This document shows positions 1 through 7,951 of a DNA stretch of 64,000 nucleotides, piece after piece (within the stretch, counting starts at the first letter, position 1; every line of letters starts with the position of its first letter). Under the pieces are notes generated by a model. It made no database searches and had not been told where the DNA came from. It was given only the letters and a program-made list of their open reading frames with translations. The position numbers and the translations under genes are program-made. Origin of the DNA: Actinomadura craniellae (GTDB lineage: Bacteria > Actinomycetota > Actinomycetes > Streptosporangiales > Streptosporangiaceae); assembly GCF_003289645.1 (NCBI RefSeq), contig NZ_QLYX01000004.1, positions 1-64,000 of the forward strand. Reading direction: 5' to 3'.

Positions 1-59
1 CCTTGGCGGGCCAACTCGACCGCGCGGCGCCGGAACTCGGGCGGATGTGGTGAGGGCAT
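1..59 (-). CDS. IS3-family transposase OrfA, 5' end only
   Basis: Read leftward from an ATG at 59 (or 68), this encodes MPSPHPPEFRRRAVELARQ, the typical N-terminus of the HTH protein OrfA of IS3-type elements, which binds the IS ends before OrfB performs DDE transposition. The rest lies off the left edge. A diverged copy of the same N-terminal stretch lies on the minus strand at about 49150-49200. The family call rests on only about 20 residues. Confidence 0.6.
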   Translation of the reverse strand, partial: MPSPHPPEFRRRAVELARQ

Positions 60-185
60 GGCGAACATCCTTCCTGATCATCGCCGGTGACCTCAGGCTG
101 AGCGTCCGGAGAACGGGGGGAAGCTCAGAGGGCAAGTCAGCAAGGTCAGTGAACTTGAGGGTTTCCACGGATGCCTCCTGGGTTG

Positions 186-1127
186 TCAGTTACGGCGAGC
201 AACTGGGCGGGTGAAGCCAATGAGGGTGGGACGGTCGTAGGGCTGGATGGCGATGCCGGGGCGGCAGGCGGTGCAGCGGGCGTTGATCATGCGGCCGCCG
301 CCGATGACGATGCCGACGTGGCCTGGGCGGTCGGTGGCGGTGCCGGGGCCGGAGTTGAAGAAGACGAGGTCGCCGGGTTGTTCGTGGCCTTTGGGGATGC
401 GGACGCCGTAGGGCCATTGGGCGAAGGTTGTGCGGGGAATTGTGATGCCGGCGGCGCGGTAGGCCATCATCGCCAGTCCGGAGCAGTCGTAGGCGTGGGG
501 ACCGGTGGCTCCCCACCCATAGGGCTTGCCGAGTTGGGCGCGCGCGTAGGCGATGACCTTGGCCGCGACACCGCCGACTACGGCGACTGGCGAAGCGGCG
601 TATCTGGCGGCCCAGCGCAGGACGAGGTCGACGTACCAGTGAGCGTGGTTATAGGTGAAGAGCGCCTTGCGCAGACCTGAGCGGTCACCGCCTCGGGCGC
701 CGGTGGCGCACAGGTAAGCGGCGGCGCCATGGATGGCGTCTGCAGGGTCGTAACGGTCCTTGTGCCCGTCGCCGTTGGCGTCAGCGCCGTAGGCGGCCCA
801 TGTGGGGGCAAGGAACTGCATCGGGCCGCCGGCTCCTGCGTGGTTGTGTCCGGAGCGGATGCCAGATAGCCGGGAGCGGCCATGGTCGGATTCGACTTTC
901 CCGATACCGGCCAAGGCGCTCCAGTGCAGGCCTGGGCAGGTGCGGGCGGCATCCATGTACCAACGCAGGTATTCGGGTGGAATGTCCTGGCGGGCAAATG
1001 AGGAGGGCGCCCCGTCGGGCTGCCCGCTGGCCGTGCTCGGTGCGGGGCGCACGGTCAGGACGAGTGCGATGAGCAGAAGTGGAACAGCTAGCAGGGTGGC
1101 GCAAGTGAAGACGGTGGCCCTCACCAT
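186..1127 (-). CDS. Bifunctional lytic transglycosylase / NlpC-P60 (C40) peptidoglycan hydrolase
   Basis: This 313-residue cell-wall hydrolase has an N-terminal membrane or signal segment (about residues 8-27). An SLT-type lytic transglycosylase domain follows, with the catalytic Glu in GKVESDHG and the GGPMQFLAPTW motif. The C-terminal NlpC/P60 endopeptidase domain has Cys in YDCSG and His in GHVGIVIGG. Two-headed enzymes of this kind are standard T4SS parts that open the peptidoglycan locally for the transfer channel in Gram-positive conjugative elements. The gene lies 42 bp after the small HTH gene on the same strand and runs away from the main T4SS operon. Both active sites look intact, so it is probably functional. 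Confidence 0.9.
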   Translation of the reverse strand: MVRATVFTCATLLAVPLLLIALVLTVRPAPSTASGQPDGAPSSFARQDIPPEYLRWYMDAARTCPGLHWSALAGIGKVESDHGRSRLSGIRSGHNHAGAGGPMQFLAPTWAAYGADANGDGHKDRYDPADAIHGAAAYLCATGARGGDRSGLRKALFTYNHAHWYVDLVLRWAARYAASPVAVVGGVAAKVIAYARAQLGKPYGWGATGPHAYDCSGLAMMAYRAAGITIPRTTFAQWPYGVRIPKGHEQPGDLVFFNSGPGTATDRPGHVGIVIGGGRMINARCTACRPGIAIQPYDRPTLIGFTRPVARRN

Positions 1128-1169
1128 GCGGGCCGTCCGGTGTCTGGCGCGGTGGGCGCTGGATGAGGG

Positions 1170-1475
1170 TCAGTCCGCTTGGTCGGCGCCTGCCTGGGCT
1201 CGGCGGCGGGCGCGGAAGCCAGCGCCTGTGGCGGTTGGGTCATCGGTGGGCACCCCCGGTTCTCGGTGGGGCTGCCGCAGCACTTCGCGGACCGCTTGCC
1301 AGGAGTAGCGGAAGTCCTTGCCGGTCTTGAGCGCGGGGATCTGCCCGGCGTTGGCCATCCGGCGGACCGTCTGCGGGGACAGGCCGAGTTTGGCGGCCAG
1401 TTCGGCGGTGGTCAGCACGTCGGGGTCGCGGCCGGGTCGGTCGGTCATCGCGTCGGCTCCTGGGGTGTGGGTCAT
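1170..1475 (-). CDS. Excisionase/BldC-like MerR-type HTH DNA-binding protein
   Basis: A 101-residue protein. After a short N-terminal arm it reads LTTAELAAKLGLSPQTVRRMANAG and then IPALKTGKDFRYSW, the typical winged helix-turn-helix of excisionase-family (HTH_17) proteins. The ATG at 1475 is preceded by AGGAAGG at good spacing; an internal ATG nine codons later is the alternative. The protein could be an excision factor, or a regulator of the divergent conjugation operon that begins at 1629. No integrase is in the window to decide between these. The C-terminal tail is basic and probably disordered. Confidence 0.75.
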   Translation of the reverse strand: MTHTPGADAMTDRPGRDPDVLTTAELAAKLGLSPQTVRRMANAGQIPALKTGKDFRYSWQAVREVLRQPHREPGVPTDDPTATGAGFRARRRAQAGADQAD

Positions 1476-1548
1476 GGCGCCTTCCTAGTGTCACAGGTGG
1501 GTGCTGCGGAAGCACGTTGTGCGGTTGCCTGACGTTAAGAAAAGTTCT

Positions 1549-1597
1549 TTGACACTGCTTGCGCTCTGAAACTATGCCACGTAACGTGACCGTCACG
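1549..1597 (+). promoter_or_regulatory. Candidate promoter and operator for the conjugation operon
   Basis: TTGACA at 1549-1554 and TATGCC at 1573-1578, separated by 18 bp, make a good sigma-70-type promoter facing the first gene of the transfer operon. Just downstream lies the dyad CGTGAC-C-GTCACG (1585-1597), placed where a bound protein would block initiation. The divergent HTH gene at 1170-1475 is a plausible source of that protein. This is read directly from sequence and is untested. Confidence 0.5.
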
Positions 1598-1628
1598 CAA
1601 CGCACAGACATGATCGGAGGTGAGGCCC

Positions 1629-2132
1629 ATGCACCAGCCGCACACGCGGGCCGCCGCGGCACCCGCCGTCGACACGACCGAGCTGGTGATGGTCGGGGCG
1701 CACGGCGGAGCCGGGACGTCCACCCTGTCGGCCCTGCTGTACGGGTGGGATCTGGGCTCGATCGGCAACTCCATCGAACCCGGACGACCACCGGTGCGCG
1801 CCCACGGGCGCCCGCTGGTGGTGGTGTGCCGCAATACCGTCCCGGCCGCCCGGTACGCCACCGCCGCCGTCACCGCGCTGGAGACGTGGGACGAGCGCAT
1901 CGCGGTCCTGGCCATCGTCAGCGACGGCCAGCCCGAACCCAAGGACGCCGTCGCCCGCTTCGCCCTGCTGGCCGGCCGGGTCGGTCACCTCAGCCGGGTG
2001 CCCTACGTGCGGGCGCTGCGCCTGGTCGACAGCCCCCTGGACGTCAAGCTGCCGGCCAGGGCCTGGGGCGCGCTGATGCACCTGCGCGCTCTGGCCGAGG
2101 CCGGCCCCACCGCCCCGGGGAGGCCCGCATGA
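1629..2132 (+). CDS. Conjugation-operon protein with degenerate P-loop (ParA-like N-terminus)
   Basis: A 167-residue protein whose N-terminal strand and loop read ELVMVGAHGGAGTSTLSALL. This resembles the deviant Walker A of ParA/MinD-type proteins but lacks the lysine (GGAGTST rather than GKGGxGKT). It then reads VVVCRNTVPAARYA and IAVLAIVSDGQPEPKDAV, like a small Rossmann-type domain. GGAGG precedes the ATG at 1629; a GTG at 1620 is an alternative. Comparable small proteins open T4SS operons in actinobacterial mobile elements, but I do not recognise a defined function. Its stop overlaps the next start (ATGA). Confidence 0.6.
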   Translation: MHQPHTRAAAAPAVDTTELVMVGAHGGAGTSTLSALLYGWDLGSIGNSIEPGRPPVRAHGRPLVVVCRNTVPAARYATAAVTALETWDERIAVLAIVSDGQPEPKDAVARFALLAGRVGHLSRVPYVRALRLVDSPLDVKLPARAWGALMHLRALAEAGPTAPGRPA

Positions 2133-2443
2133 TCGCGGTGAACGTCCAGCTGCTCCGGGTGCTGGAGGCGGTGATGGTGCCTCGGCCGGCACCGGTTCCC
2201 GACCCGGCACCGCAGGCCCCGCCGGGGCTGGCCGAGAAGATGGAGGTGCTGCTGGCCTGGGGCAAGTGGGGCGTGCTGGTCTGCGGTGTCGCCGGGCTGT
2301 TCATCTGCGCCGGGCAGATGGCGATCGGCCGCAAGAACCGCTCGGCGTTCGCCGCCGACGGCGCCACCGGCATTCCCTGGGTGCTGGGCGGCCTCAGCCT
2401 CGCCGCGACCGCCGCCCCGATCGTGGGGGTGTTCTTCAAATGA
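2129..2443 (+). CDS. Small two-TM conjugation membrane protein (VirB2/VirB3-like position)
   Basis: A 104-residue protein with a proline-rich cytoplasmic segment and two hydrophobic segments (WGVLVCGVAGLFICAGQMAI and VLGGLSLAATAAPIVGVFF) joined by a short charged loop. Size, topology and position upstream of the VirB6-like gene fit a pilin-like or VirB3-like channel subunit. The start overlaps the previous stop (ATGA) and the stop overlaps the next start, indicating translational coupling. Function is inferred from context. Confidence 0.6.
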   Translation: MIAVNVQLLRVLEAVMVPRPAPVPDPAPQAPPGLAEKMEVLLAWGKWGVLVCGVAGLFICAGQMAIGRKNRSAFAADGATGIPWVLGGLSLAATAAPIVGVFFK

Positions 2444-3138
2444 GCACGCGGAAGACACTGAGGAAGCGGCGGGCTCCCTACCTCCTCGCCGTAGCCCTTC
2501 TCGCCGCCAGCGCCCTGCTGTACGCCGCGACCCGCTTCAACGGCCCCGACCCGGCCGAGCACCGGCCTCTGCCCCAGGTCCCGCCGACCTCGCAGTTACA
2601 GGCCGCACCCCAGGTCGAACTCACCGACTTGACCTGGAGCGATTACCACGGCGTCCGCCTTCCCTCCTCGGTCGCCGACGGCCCCTTCCGCACCGTCGAT
2701 GGGACGGCCTCAGGGTTCTCGCGCACTCCGCGCGGGGCGCTGCTGGCGGCTATCCACATCGTGGTGCGCGCGGACGCCCGCTGGGGGCCGGGCGTCTTCG
2801 AGCCGACGATCACTCACCAGGTGACCGGTCCGGATCAGGGCGTGCTGATGGAGGCGGTCCGCGGCTTCCATGCCGTTCTCGCGCCCGAGTCCCGGAAGGC
2901 CTACGCGGTGATCGAGGGCTTCCGCTGGCAGGGCTACACCCCGGACGCCGCCAGCGTGGAGATCGTGTCGGCCGGGCCGGGCGATGGCTCGGTGACCGTC
3001 CGGGCCGCCACCCGGCTGCAGGTGCAGTGGCAGGCCGGTGATTGGCGGCTGGTCGCCCCGCCCGGCGGCGAGTGGGGCAATTCCGCCGCTGCGATCCACT
3101 CGACCGATGGCTACACCCTGTTCCCGGCGGGGCGGTGA
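2440..3138 (+). CDS. Single-pass conjugation protein, probably VirB8/TcpC-like
   Basis: A 232-residue protein with a short basic N-terminus, one membrane segment (YLLAVALLAASALLYA, about residues 14-30) and a large external domain. This is the topology of VirB8/TcpC channel scaffold proteins. The domain has the pattern GALLAAIHIVVRA...PESRKAYAVIEGFRWQGY...VSVEIV-type strands, seen in actinobacterial conjugation proteins of this layout. It is coupled to its neighbours by an ATGA overlap upstream and 2 bp downstream. The call rests on topology and position more than on diagnostic residues. Confidence 0.6.
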   Translation: MSTRKTLRKRRAPYLLAVALLAASALLYAATRFNGPDPAEHRPLPQVPPTSQLQAAPQVELTDLTWSDYHGVRLPSSVADGPFRTVDGTASGFSRTPRGALLAAIHIVVRADARWGPGVFEPTITHQVTGPDQGVLMEAVRGFHAVLAPESRKAYAVIEGFRWQGYTPDAASVEIVSAGPGDGSVTVRAATRLQVQWQAGDWRLVAPPGGEWGNSAAAIHSTDGYTLFPAGR

Positions 3139-3140
3139 CC

Positions 3141-4583
3141 ATGCTGTTCACAACTCCGCCACCGAGCCCACCGCCGACCCCGGGCCCGTGCATGACCGCA
3201 CTCGACCCCGGCTGCGTCCAGCCCCGGGAGGCGGGCCGCCCGTTCGGCCCTCCGCTGCCGGACCTGGTCGGTGAGCTCGGCGGGGACGCCCTGGAGGGAG
3301 TGGCCCGGGCGATGCAGTCGGCGGTCAGCTGGTTCGTGTCCAACACCGCCTCCTGGTGGGTCAAGACACCGTCGCCGGACCTGGAGGCCGAACCGGCGGT
3401 CGGATTCCTCCAGCACCTGACGCAGCCGCTGACCATCGCGGTGGCGATGACCGCCATGCTGGTCGTCGCCGCGAAACTGGCCCTCACCCGCCGCGCCAAC
3501 CCGCTCATCGACACCGGCAGCGGCCTGGCGATCCTGGCGGCCACCACCGCCATCGGGGTCGTGGTCCCCAACCTGCTGCTGCAGTGGGGCGACGCGTGGT
3601 GCACCTGGGTGCTGAACGCCTCCGCCCAGGGCGACTTCGCCCGCCGGATGACCCAGGTCGTCACCTTCCCCACCGGGGCGCCGGCCGGCGTGGTGCTGCT
3701 GCTGGGGATCGTGGCGTTCCTCATCGGCATCGTCCAGGCCGTGCTGCTGCTGTTCCGCCAGGGCGCGCTGATCATCCTGGCCGGGCTGCTGCCGCTGGCC
3801 GCCGCCGGGACACTCACCGCCGCGACCCGGCCGTGGTTCAAGAAGGTGGCGGGCTGGATGCTCGCCCTGGTCTTCTACAAGCCCGCCGCCGCGGCCGTGT
3901 ACGCCACCGCGTTCACGCTGATCGGCACCGGCAAGGACATCCGCGCCGTGCTAATGGGCATCGCGATGATGCTCATCAGCCTGATCGCCTTCCCCGTCCT
4001 GCTGAAGTTCTTCACCTGGACCACCGGCCACGCCGACACCGGCAGCGGGGGCAGCCTGCTGACCGCCGTCATGGGCGGGGCCACCGCGCTGGGCGCGCTG
4101 CGCTCCTTCGGCCCCGCACCCGGCTCGGGCGACTCGGCCGGAACCCATGCGGGCTTCCTCAACCAGCAGCTCGGCCCGCAAGGCCAGGACTCCGGTGATC
4201 AGCGGCCGGATGGTGCGGCGCCTCAGCCGGGAACGCACGCCCCGACCAGTCCACCGTCCCCCTCAAAGAACTCCGGCACAAGCGCCCCGGAGCCCGGAGA
4301 GCAAAGCGCCCCCCACTCGAACACTCCGTCGGGCAGAGGCAGCCCGGATGGCCACGGGCCGTTCGGTGGGACGCCCGGCGCTTCCCCGTCCGGTGCGCCT
4401 CCGTCCGGTGCGCCTCCTGGCGAGGGCGGCGAGCCCGTGGGGCCGACCACCGTGCACGCCGCCGACCACGAGCGTGACCGAGGCCCGAACATGATCCGGT
4501 GGATGGGGAACCCCACCGGCTCCCACGACGAGGGTGGCCCGACCGGCGCCACCGATGCAGGAGGTGACGGCGGTGGGACATGA
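3141..4583 (+). CDS. Polytopic conjugal transfer protein, VirB6/TrbL-like
   Basis: A 480-residue protein. The extracellular N-terminus is Pro- and Cys-containing, and five or six membrane segments follow between about residues 95 and 310 (such as ITIAVAMTAMLVVAAKLAL, GVVLLLGIVAFLIGIVQAV and GIAMMLISLIAFPVLLKFF). The C-terminal tail of about 150 residues is long, hydrophilic and rich in Gly, Pro and Ser. VirB6/TrbL proteins form the inner-membrane part of T4SS channels. The loop 'FRQGALIILAGLLPLAAAG' between membrane segments is typical of TrbL-type proteins. The gene lies between the VirB8-like and SCO6880-like genes and overlaps the latter by ATGA. Confidence 0.75.
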   Translation: MLFTTPPPSPPPTPGPCMTALDPGCVQPREAGRPFGPPLPDLVGELGGDALEGVARAMQSAVSWFVSNTASWWVKTPSPDLEAEPAVGFLQHLTQPLTIAVAMTAMLVVAAKLALTRRANPLIDTGSGLAILAATTAIGVVVPNLLLQWGDAWCTWVLNASAQGDFARRMTQVVTFPTGAPAGVVLLLGIVAFLIGIVQAVLLLFRQGALIILAGLLPLAAAGTLTAATRPWFKKVAGWMLALVFYKPAAAAVYATAFTLIGTGKDIRAVLMGIAMMLISLIAFPVLLKFFTWTTGHADTGSGGSLLTAVMGGATALGALRSFGPAPGSGDSAGTHAGFLNQQLGPQGQDSGDQRPDGAAPQPGTHAPTSPPSPSKNSGTSAPEPGEQSAPHSNTPSGRGSPDGHGPFGGTPGASPSGAPPSGAPPGEGGEPVGPTTVHAADHERDRGPNMIRWMGNPTGSHDEGGPTGATDAGGDGGGT

Positions 4584-6133
4584 ACTCCGCATCCGCACCG
4601 ATCAGCCGTTCCGTCCCGGCACGACGGCGTCCGCCAACGGAAATGGAGGTGATGGTCATGAAGCATGAGCCGCGCACCTACGGCGGCTGGCGCCAGCGGC
4701 GCGGCGTCGGGCTGCTCGGACTCGACACGACCGCGACGTTCACGGCGCTGGGCGCGGCGATGGGCGTGGTCCTCATCGCGGCCGTCGTCCCTGGGCTGCT
4801 GCCCTACCTGCTGCCGCCGGTCGCGCTCGGCGCGGCGCTGGGGCTGGTGCGGGTCGGCGGTGAGCCGCCGGCCCGACTCGCCTGGGCCCGGTGGCGGTGG
4901 TGGTGGGGTTCCCGGCGCGGCCACACCCGGTACCGGGCCGGTGTGGTGGTGGATCACCCCAGGGCGTTCCAGTTGCCCGGGGTGCTGGCGCCGCTCACCC
5001 TGCTCAGCGCCGAGGACGGGTACGGGGGCCGGTACGGGGTCGTGTGGGACCGGCGGCAGGGGCTGCTCACCGCCACGTTGCGGGTGGTACCCGCCTCGAC
5101 CTGGCTGGCCGACCGAAACGACGCCGATGGGTGGGTGGCGTCCTGGGGCGGGTGGCTGGCCGGCCTCGGTCACCTGCCCGCGGTGCGGTGGGTGAGCGTC
5201 ACCGTCGACACCGCTCCCGAGCCCGGCTCCACGCTGGCGGAGTCGGTCGGCCGTGCCCTCGACCCGTCGGCCCCGGAGCGGGCCCGGCAGATCATGGGCG
5301 AGCTGGTCGCCACCGCCCCGGCCGCGGCGGCCGACGTGGACACCCGGGTGTCGATCACCTTCGACCCCAAGGTCTCCCCCACCGGCTCCACGGAACTGAC
5401 CGGAGCGGTCGCCGAACTCGGGCGGGTCCTGGACGGGTTGGCGTCCGCGCTGGGCGGGTGCGGGGTGGCGGTGCTGGGAAGGGCCACCGCCGCCGAGATC
5501 GCCGGGATCGTGCGCACCGCCTTCGACCCGCACGCCCGCGGCGAGGTCAACCGCCTCCTGGCAGGCGCTGACGCCGACGACGCGCTGACCTGGTGCGACG
5601 CCGGGCCCATCGGCGCGGTCGAGTACACCGGCCACTACGAGCACGACGGCGGTACCAGCGTCTCGTGGGCCTGGCACGAGCCGCCCCGCCAGAACGTGCA
5701 CTCCAACGTCCTGGCCCGCCTGGTCGCCCCCGGTCCGTATCCCAAGCGGGTCACCCTGCAGTACCGGCCGCTGCCCGCCGCAGCGGCGAGCCGGGTGTTG
5801 CAGCAGGAGGTCAACGCCGCCGCGTTCCGCGCCCAGTTCCGGCGCCGCACCGGGCGCGACGAGACCGCCCGCGACAGCTGGGACGCCGCCCGCGCCCGGC
5901 AGGCCGCCGCCGAGGAAGCCGCCGGCGCCGGGGTCTGTCTGGTCTCCCTGTACACCACCGTCACCGTCACCGACCCGGCCGAACTCCCCCGGGCCACCGC
6001 CCAGGTCGAGGCCGCCGCCGACAACGCCAAGATCCGGCTACGCCGCCTGTGGGGCAGCCAAGCCGCCGGCTTCGCCACCACCCTGCCCTGCGGCATCTAC
6101 CCGGCCGAACTGTCCAGACGCCTCGTCCACTGA
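4580..6133 (+). CDS. SCO6880-family conjugation protein
   Basis: A 517-residue protein with an N-terminal RTYGGWRQRRGVGLLGL segment and two adjacent membrane helices (about residues 50-95). A soluble domain follows, with VTVDTAPEPG, YTGHYEHDGGTSVSWAW and a C-terminal FATTLPCGIYPAELSRR. This is the pattern of the SCO6880 family found immediately upstream of the VirB4 ATPase in actinobacterial T4SS elements. The family resembles the PrgI plus VirB4 N-terminal part and probably couples the ATPase to the membrane channel. The start at 4580 overlaps the previous stop; an internal ATG at about 4650 is also possible. It is followed by a 258-bp spacer with no gene I can support. Confidence 0.75.
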   Translation: MNSASAPISRSVPARRRPPTEMEVMVMKHEPRTYGGWRQRRGVGLLGLDTTATFTALGAAMGVVLIAAVVPGLLPYLLPPVALGAALGLVRVGGEPPARLAWARWRWWWGSRRGHTRYRAGVVVDHPRAFQLPGVLAPLTLLSAEDGYGGRYGVVWDRRQGLLTATLRVVPASTWLADRNDADGWVASWGGWLAGLGHLPAVRWVSVTVDTAPEPGSTLAESVGRALDPSAPERARQIMGELVATAPAAAADVDTRVSITFDPKVSPTGSTELTGAVAELGRVLDGLASALGGCGVAVLGRATAAEIAGIVRTAFDPHARGEVNRLLAGADADDALTWCDAGPIGAVEYTGHYEHDGGTSVSWAWHEPPRQNVHSNVLARLVAPGPYPKRVTLQYRPLPAAAASRVLQQEVNAAAFRAQFRRRTGRDETARDSWDAARARQAAAEEAAGAGVCLVSLYTTVTVTDPAELPRATAQVEAAADNAKIRLRRLWGSQAAGFATTLPCGIYPAELSRRLVH

Positions 6134-6391
6134 ACCGTCCCTGCCCGCCGATAGCCGCGGGCCGGAGTCCTCAAGCCCCCGTACGAGATCACCGAAACGA
6201 TCCTTCGACTTCCCGACGAGAGGTCCATCGAGCATGCCGTTCTTCCGTGAGTCCATCTGCTGGACGTCTACGCCCAACGACCTCAACCGCTCGCCACGCT
6301 CAAGCCCCGGCACCGTCGCCAGGGGATCAGGAGCGCGACATCAGGCGGCCGGGCAAACCGACCCGGGCACCCGGCAGGAGGTTCATCGCTG

Positions 6392-7951
6392 ATGCCGTCC
6401 TCCTACGAACTGCGTAGGACCGCCGCTTCTGGCCCATCCACCGGGTCCTCGCGATCAGGGCCTGAGCCGAGCGTCGAAGCGCAGGCCATGGCCGAACCGC
6501 TGGCACCCGCCTGGGGGTGGCGCCTGCCCTACGGGGGCCGGGCGGGGCACGTGGCGGCGGCGCCCGAGTTCCAGGCGACGACGATGCAGGTGTGCGGGCT
6601 GTACCCATTCACCGCCGGGTCCGGCACCCCCACAGCCGGGACCCCGGTCGGCCGCCACCAGCTGTGGGGCGAGGTCGTCTGCCTGGACCCGCTGGCCTGG
6701 CTACGGGCCGGGCTGATCACCAACCCCGGCATGTTCGTGCTGGGTCAGCCGGGGACCGGCAAGTCGACCCTGGTCAGGCGGCTGGTCACCGGGGCCGTGG
6801 CGACCGGGACGACGCCGATCGTGCTGGGCGACACCAAACCGGACTACACGATGCTGACCGAGTACCTCGGCGGGCAGGTCATCCGCGTCGGGCGCGGCCT
6901 GGATCGGATCAACCCCCTGGATTCCGGTCCGCTCGGCACTGTGCTGCGGCGGCTGTCCGGCGCGCAGGCCGAGACCCTGCGGTGGGAGGTCCGAGGTCGG
7001 CGGCTGTCGCTGCTGATGGCCCTGGCCACCCTGGTCCGCGAAGCCCGCATCACCAACGCCGAAGAGGTCGTGCTGGGGAGGGCCATCGACCTGCTCGATG
7101 ACCGCCACGCCCAGGCCCCGACGGTCGTGGACGTGCTGAAAGTCCTGGAGGAGGGGCCGGCGGAACTGCGGTCCGCCGCCCGCACCGACTCCACGGGCGC
7201 TTACCAGGAGCGGACCCGCGACCTGGTGTTCACCCTCGACCTGCTGGTGTCCGGATCGCTGGCCGGGGTGTTCGACGCCCCCACCACCCACCCACTGGAC
7301 TTGAACGCCCCCGCCGTCAGCGTCGACATCTCTCGCGTCGGTGCCGCCGGGGACAAGCTGCTGACCGCCGCGATGCTGTGCACCTGGAGCTACGGCTTCG
7401 GCATGGTCGACGCCGCGGCGGCCCTCGCCGAGCTGGATGCCGGGCCCCGCCGCTCCTACCTGGGGGTGATGGACGAGCTGTGGCGGGCGCTGCGCGGCGC
7501 CCCTGGCCTGGTCGAGCACGCCGACGCGCTGACCCGGCTGAACCGGGCCAAGGGCATGGCCTCCATCATGATCACTCACTCCCTGGCCGACCTCGACGCC
7601 CTGCCCACCGAGGAGGACCGCGCCAAGGCCAAGGGGTTCGCCGACCGCTCCGCCATCACCGTCCTGGCCGGGCTCCCACCCCGCGAACTCGCCCGGGTGC
7701 ACGAGATCACCCCGCTCACCGGGCCGGAACAGCACCTGGTCACCTCCTGGTCGGCGCCGGACTCCTGGCAGCCCGACGCCCGCCACCCCGGTCGCGGCAA
7801 GTACCTGATCAAGACCGGCGGACGCCTCGGCATCCCCGTCGAACTGTCCCTCGTCGGGCCCGAGAAGGAGCTCTACGACACCGACCAGGCCATCCGCACG
7901 GCACGGCCGGCCGCCGGCGGCCGGCCGTCAACCGCCGGGAGCCAGCCGTGA
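6392..7951 (+). CDS. VirB4/TraC-like conjugation ATPase
   Basis: A 519-residue motor ATPase of the T4SS. Walker A is GQPGTGKST (about residues 117-125). Arginine-rich helices and a Walker B-like RSYLGVMDELWRAL (about 357-370) follow, then the ITHSLADLDAL sensor strand typical of VirB4/HerA-type proteins. VirB4 homologues energise channel assembly and substrate transfer at the inner membrane. It is shorter than proteobacterial VirB4, as expected when the N-terminal half is encoded by the separate SCO6880-type gene upstream. AGGAGG lies 11 bp before the ATG. The stop overlaps the GTG of the coupling-protein gene. Confidence 0.88.
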   Translation: MPSSYELRRTAASGPSTGSSRSGPEPSVEAQAMAEPLAPAWGWRLPYGGRAGHVAAAPEFQATTMQVCGLYPFTAGSGTPTAGTPVGRHQLWGEVVCLDPLAWLRAGLITNPGMFVLGQPGTGKSTLVRRLVTGAVATGTTPIVLGDTKPDYTMLTEYLGGQVIRVGRGLDRINPLDSGPLGTVLRRLSGAQAETLRWEVRGRRLSLLMALATLVREARITNAEEVVLGRAIDLLDDRHAQAPTVVDVLKVLEEGPAELRSAARTDSTGAYQERTRDLVFTLDLLVSGSLAGVFDAPTTHPLDLNAPAVSVDISRVGAAGDKLLTAAMLCTWSYGFGMVDAAAALAELDAGPRRSYLGVMDELWRALRGAPGLVEHADALTRLNRAKGMASIMITHSLADLDALPTEEDRAKAKGFADRSAITVLAGLPPRELARVHEITPLTGPEQHLVTSWSAPDSWQPDARHPGRGKYLIKTGGRLGIPVELSLVGPEKELYDTDQAIRTARPAAGGRPSTAGSQP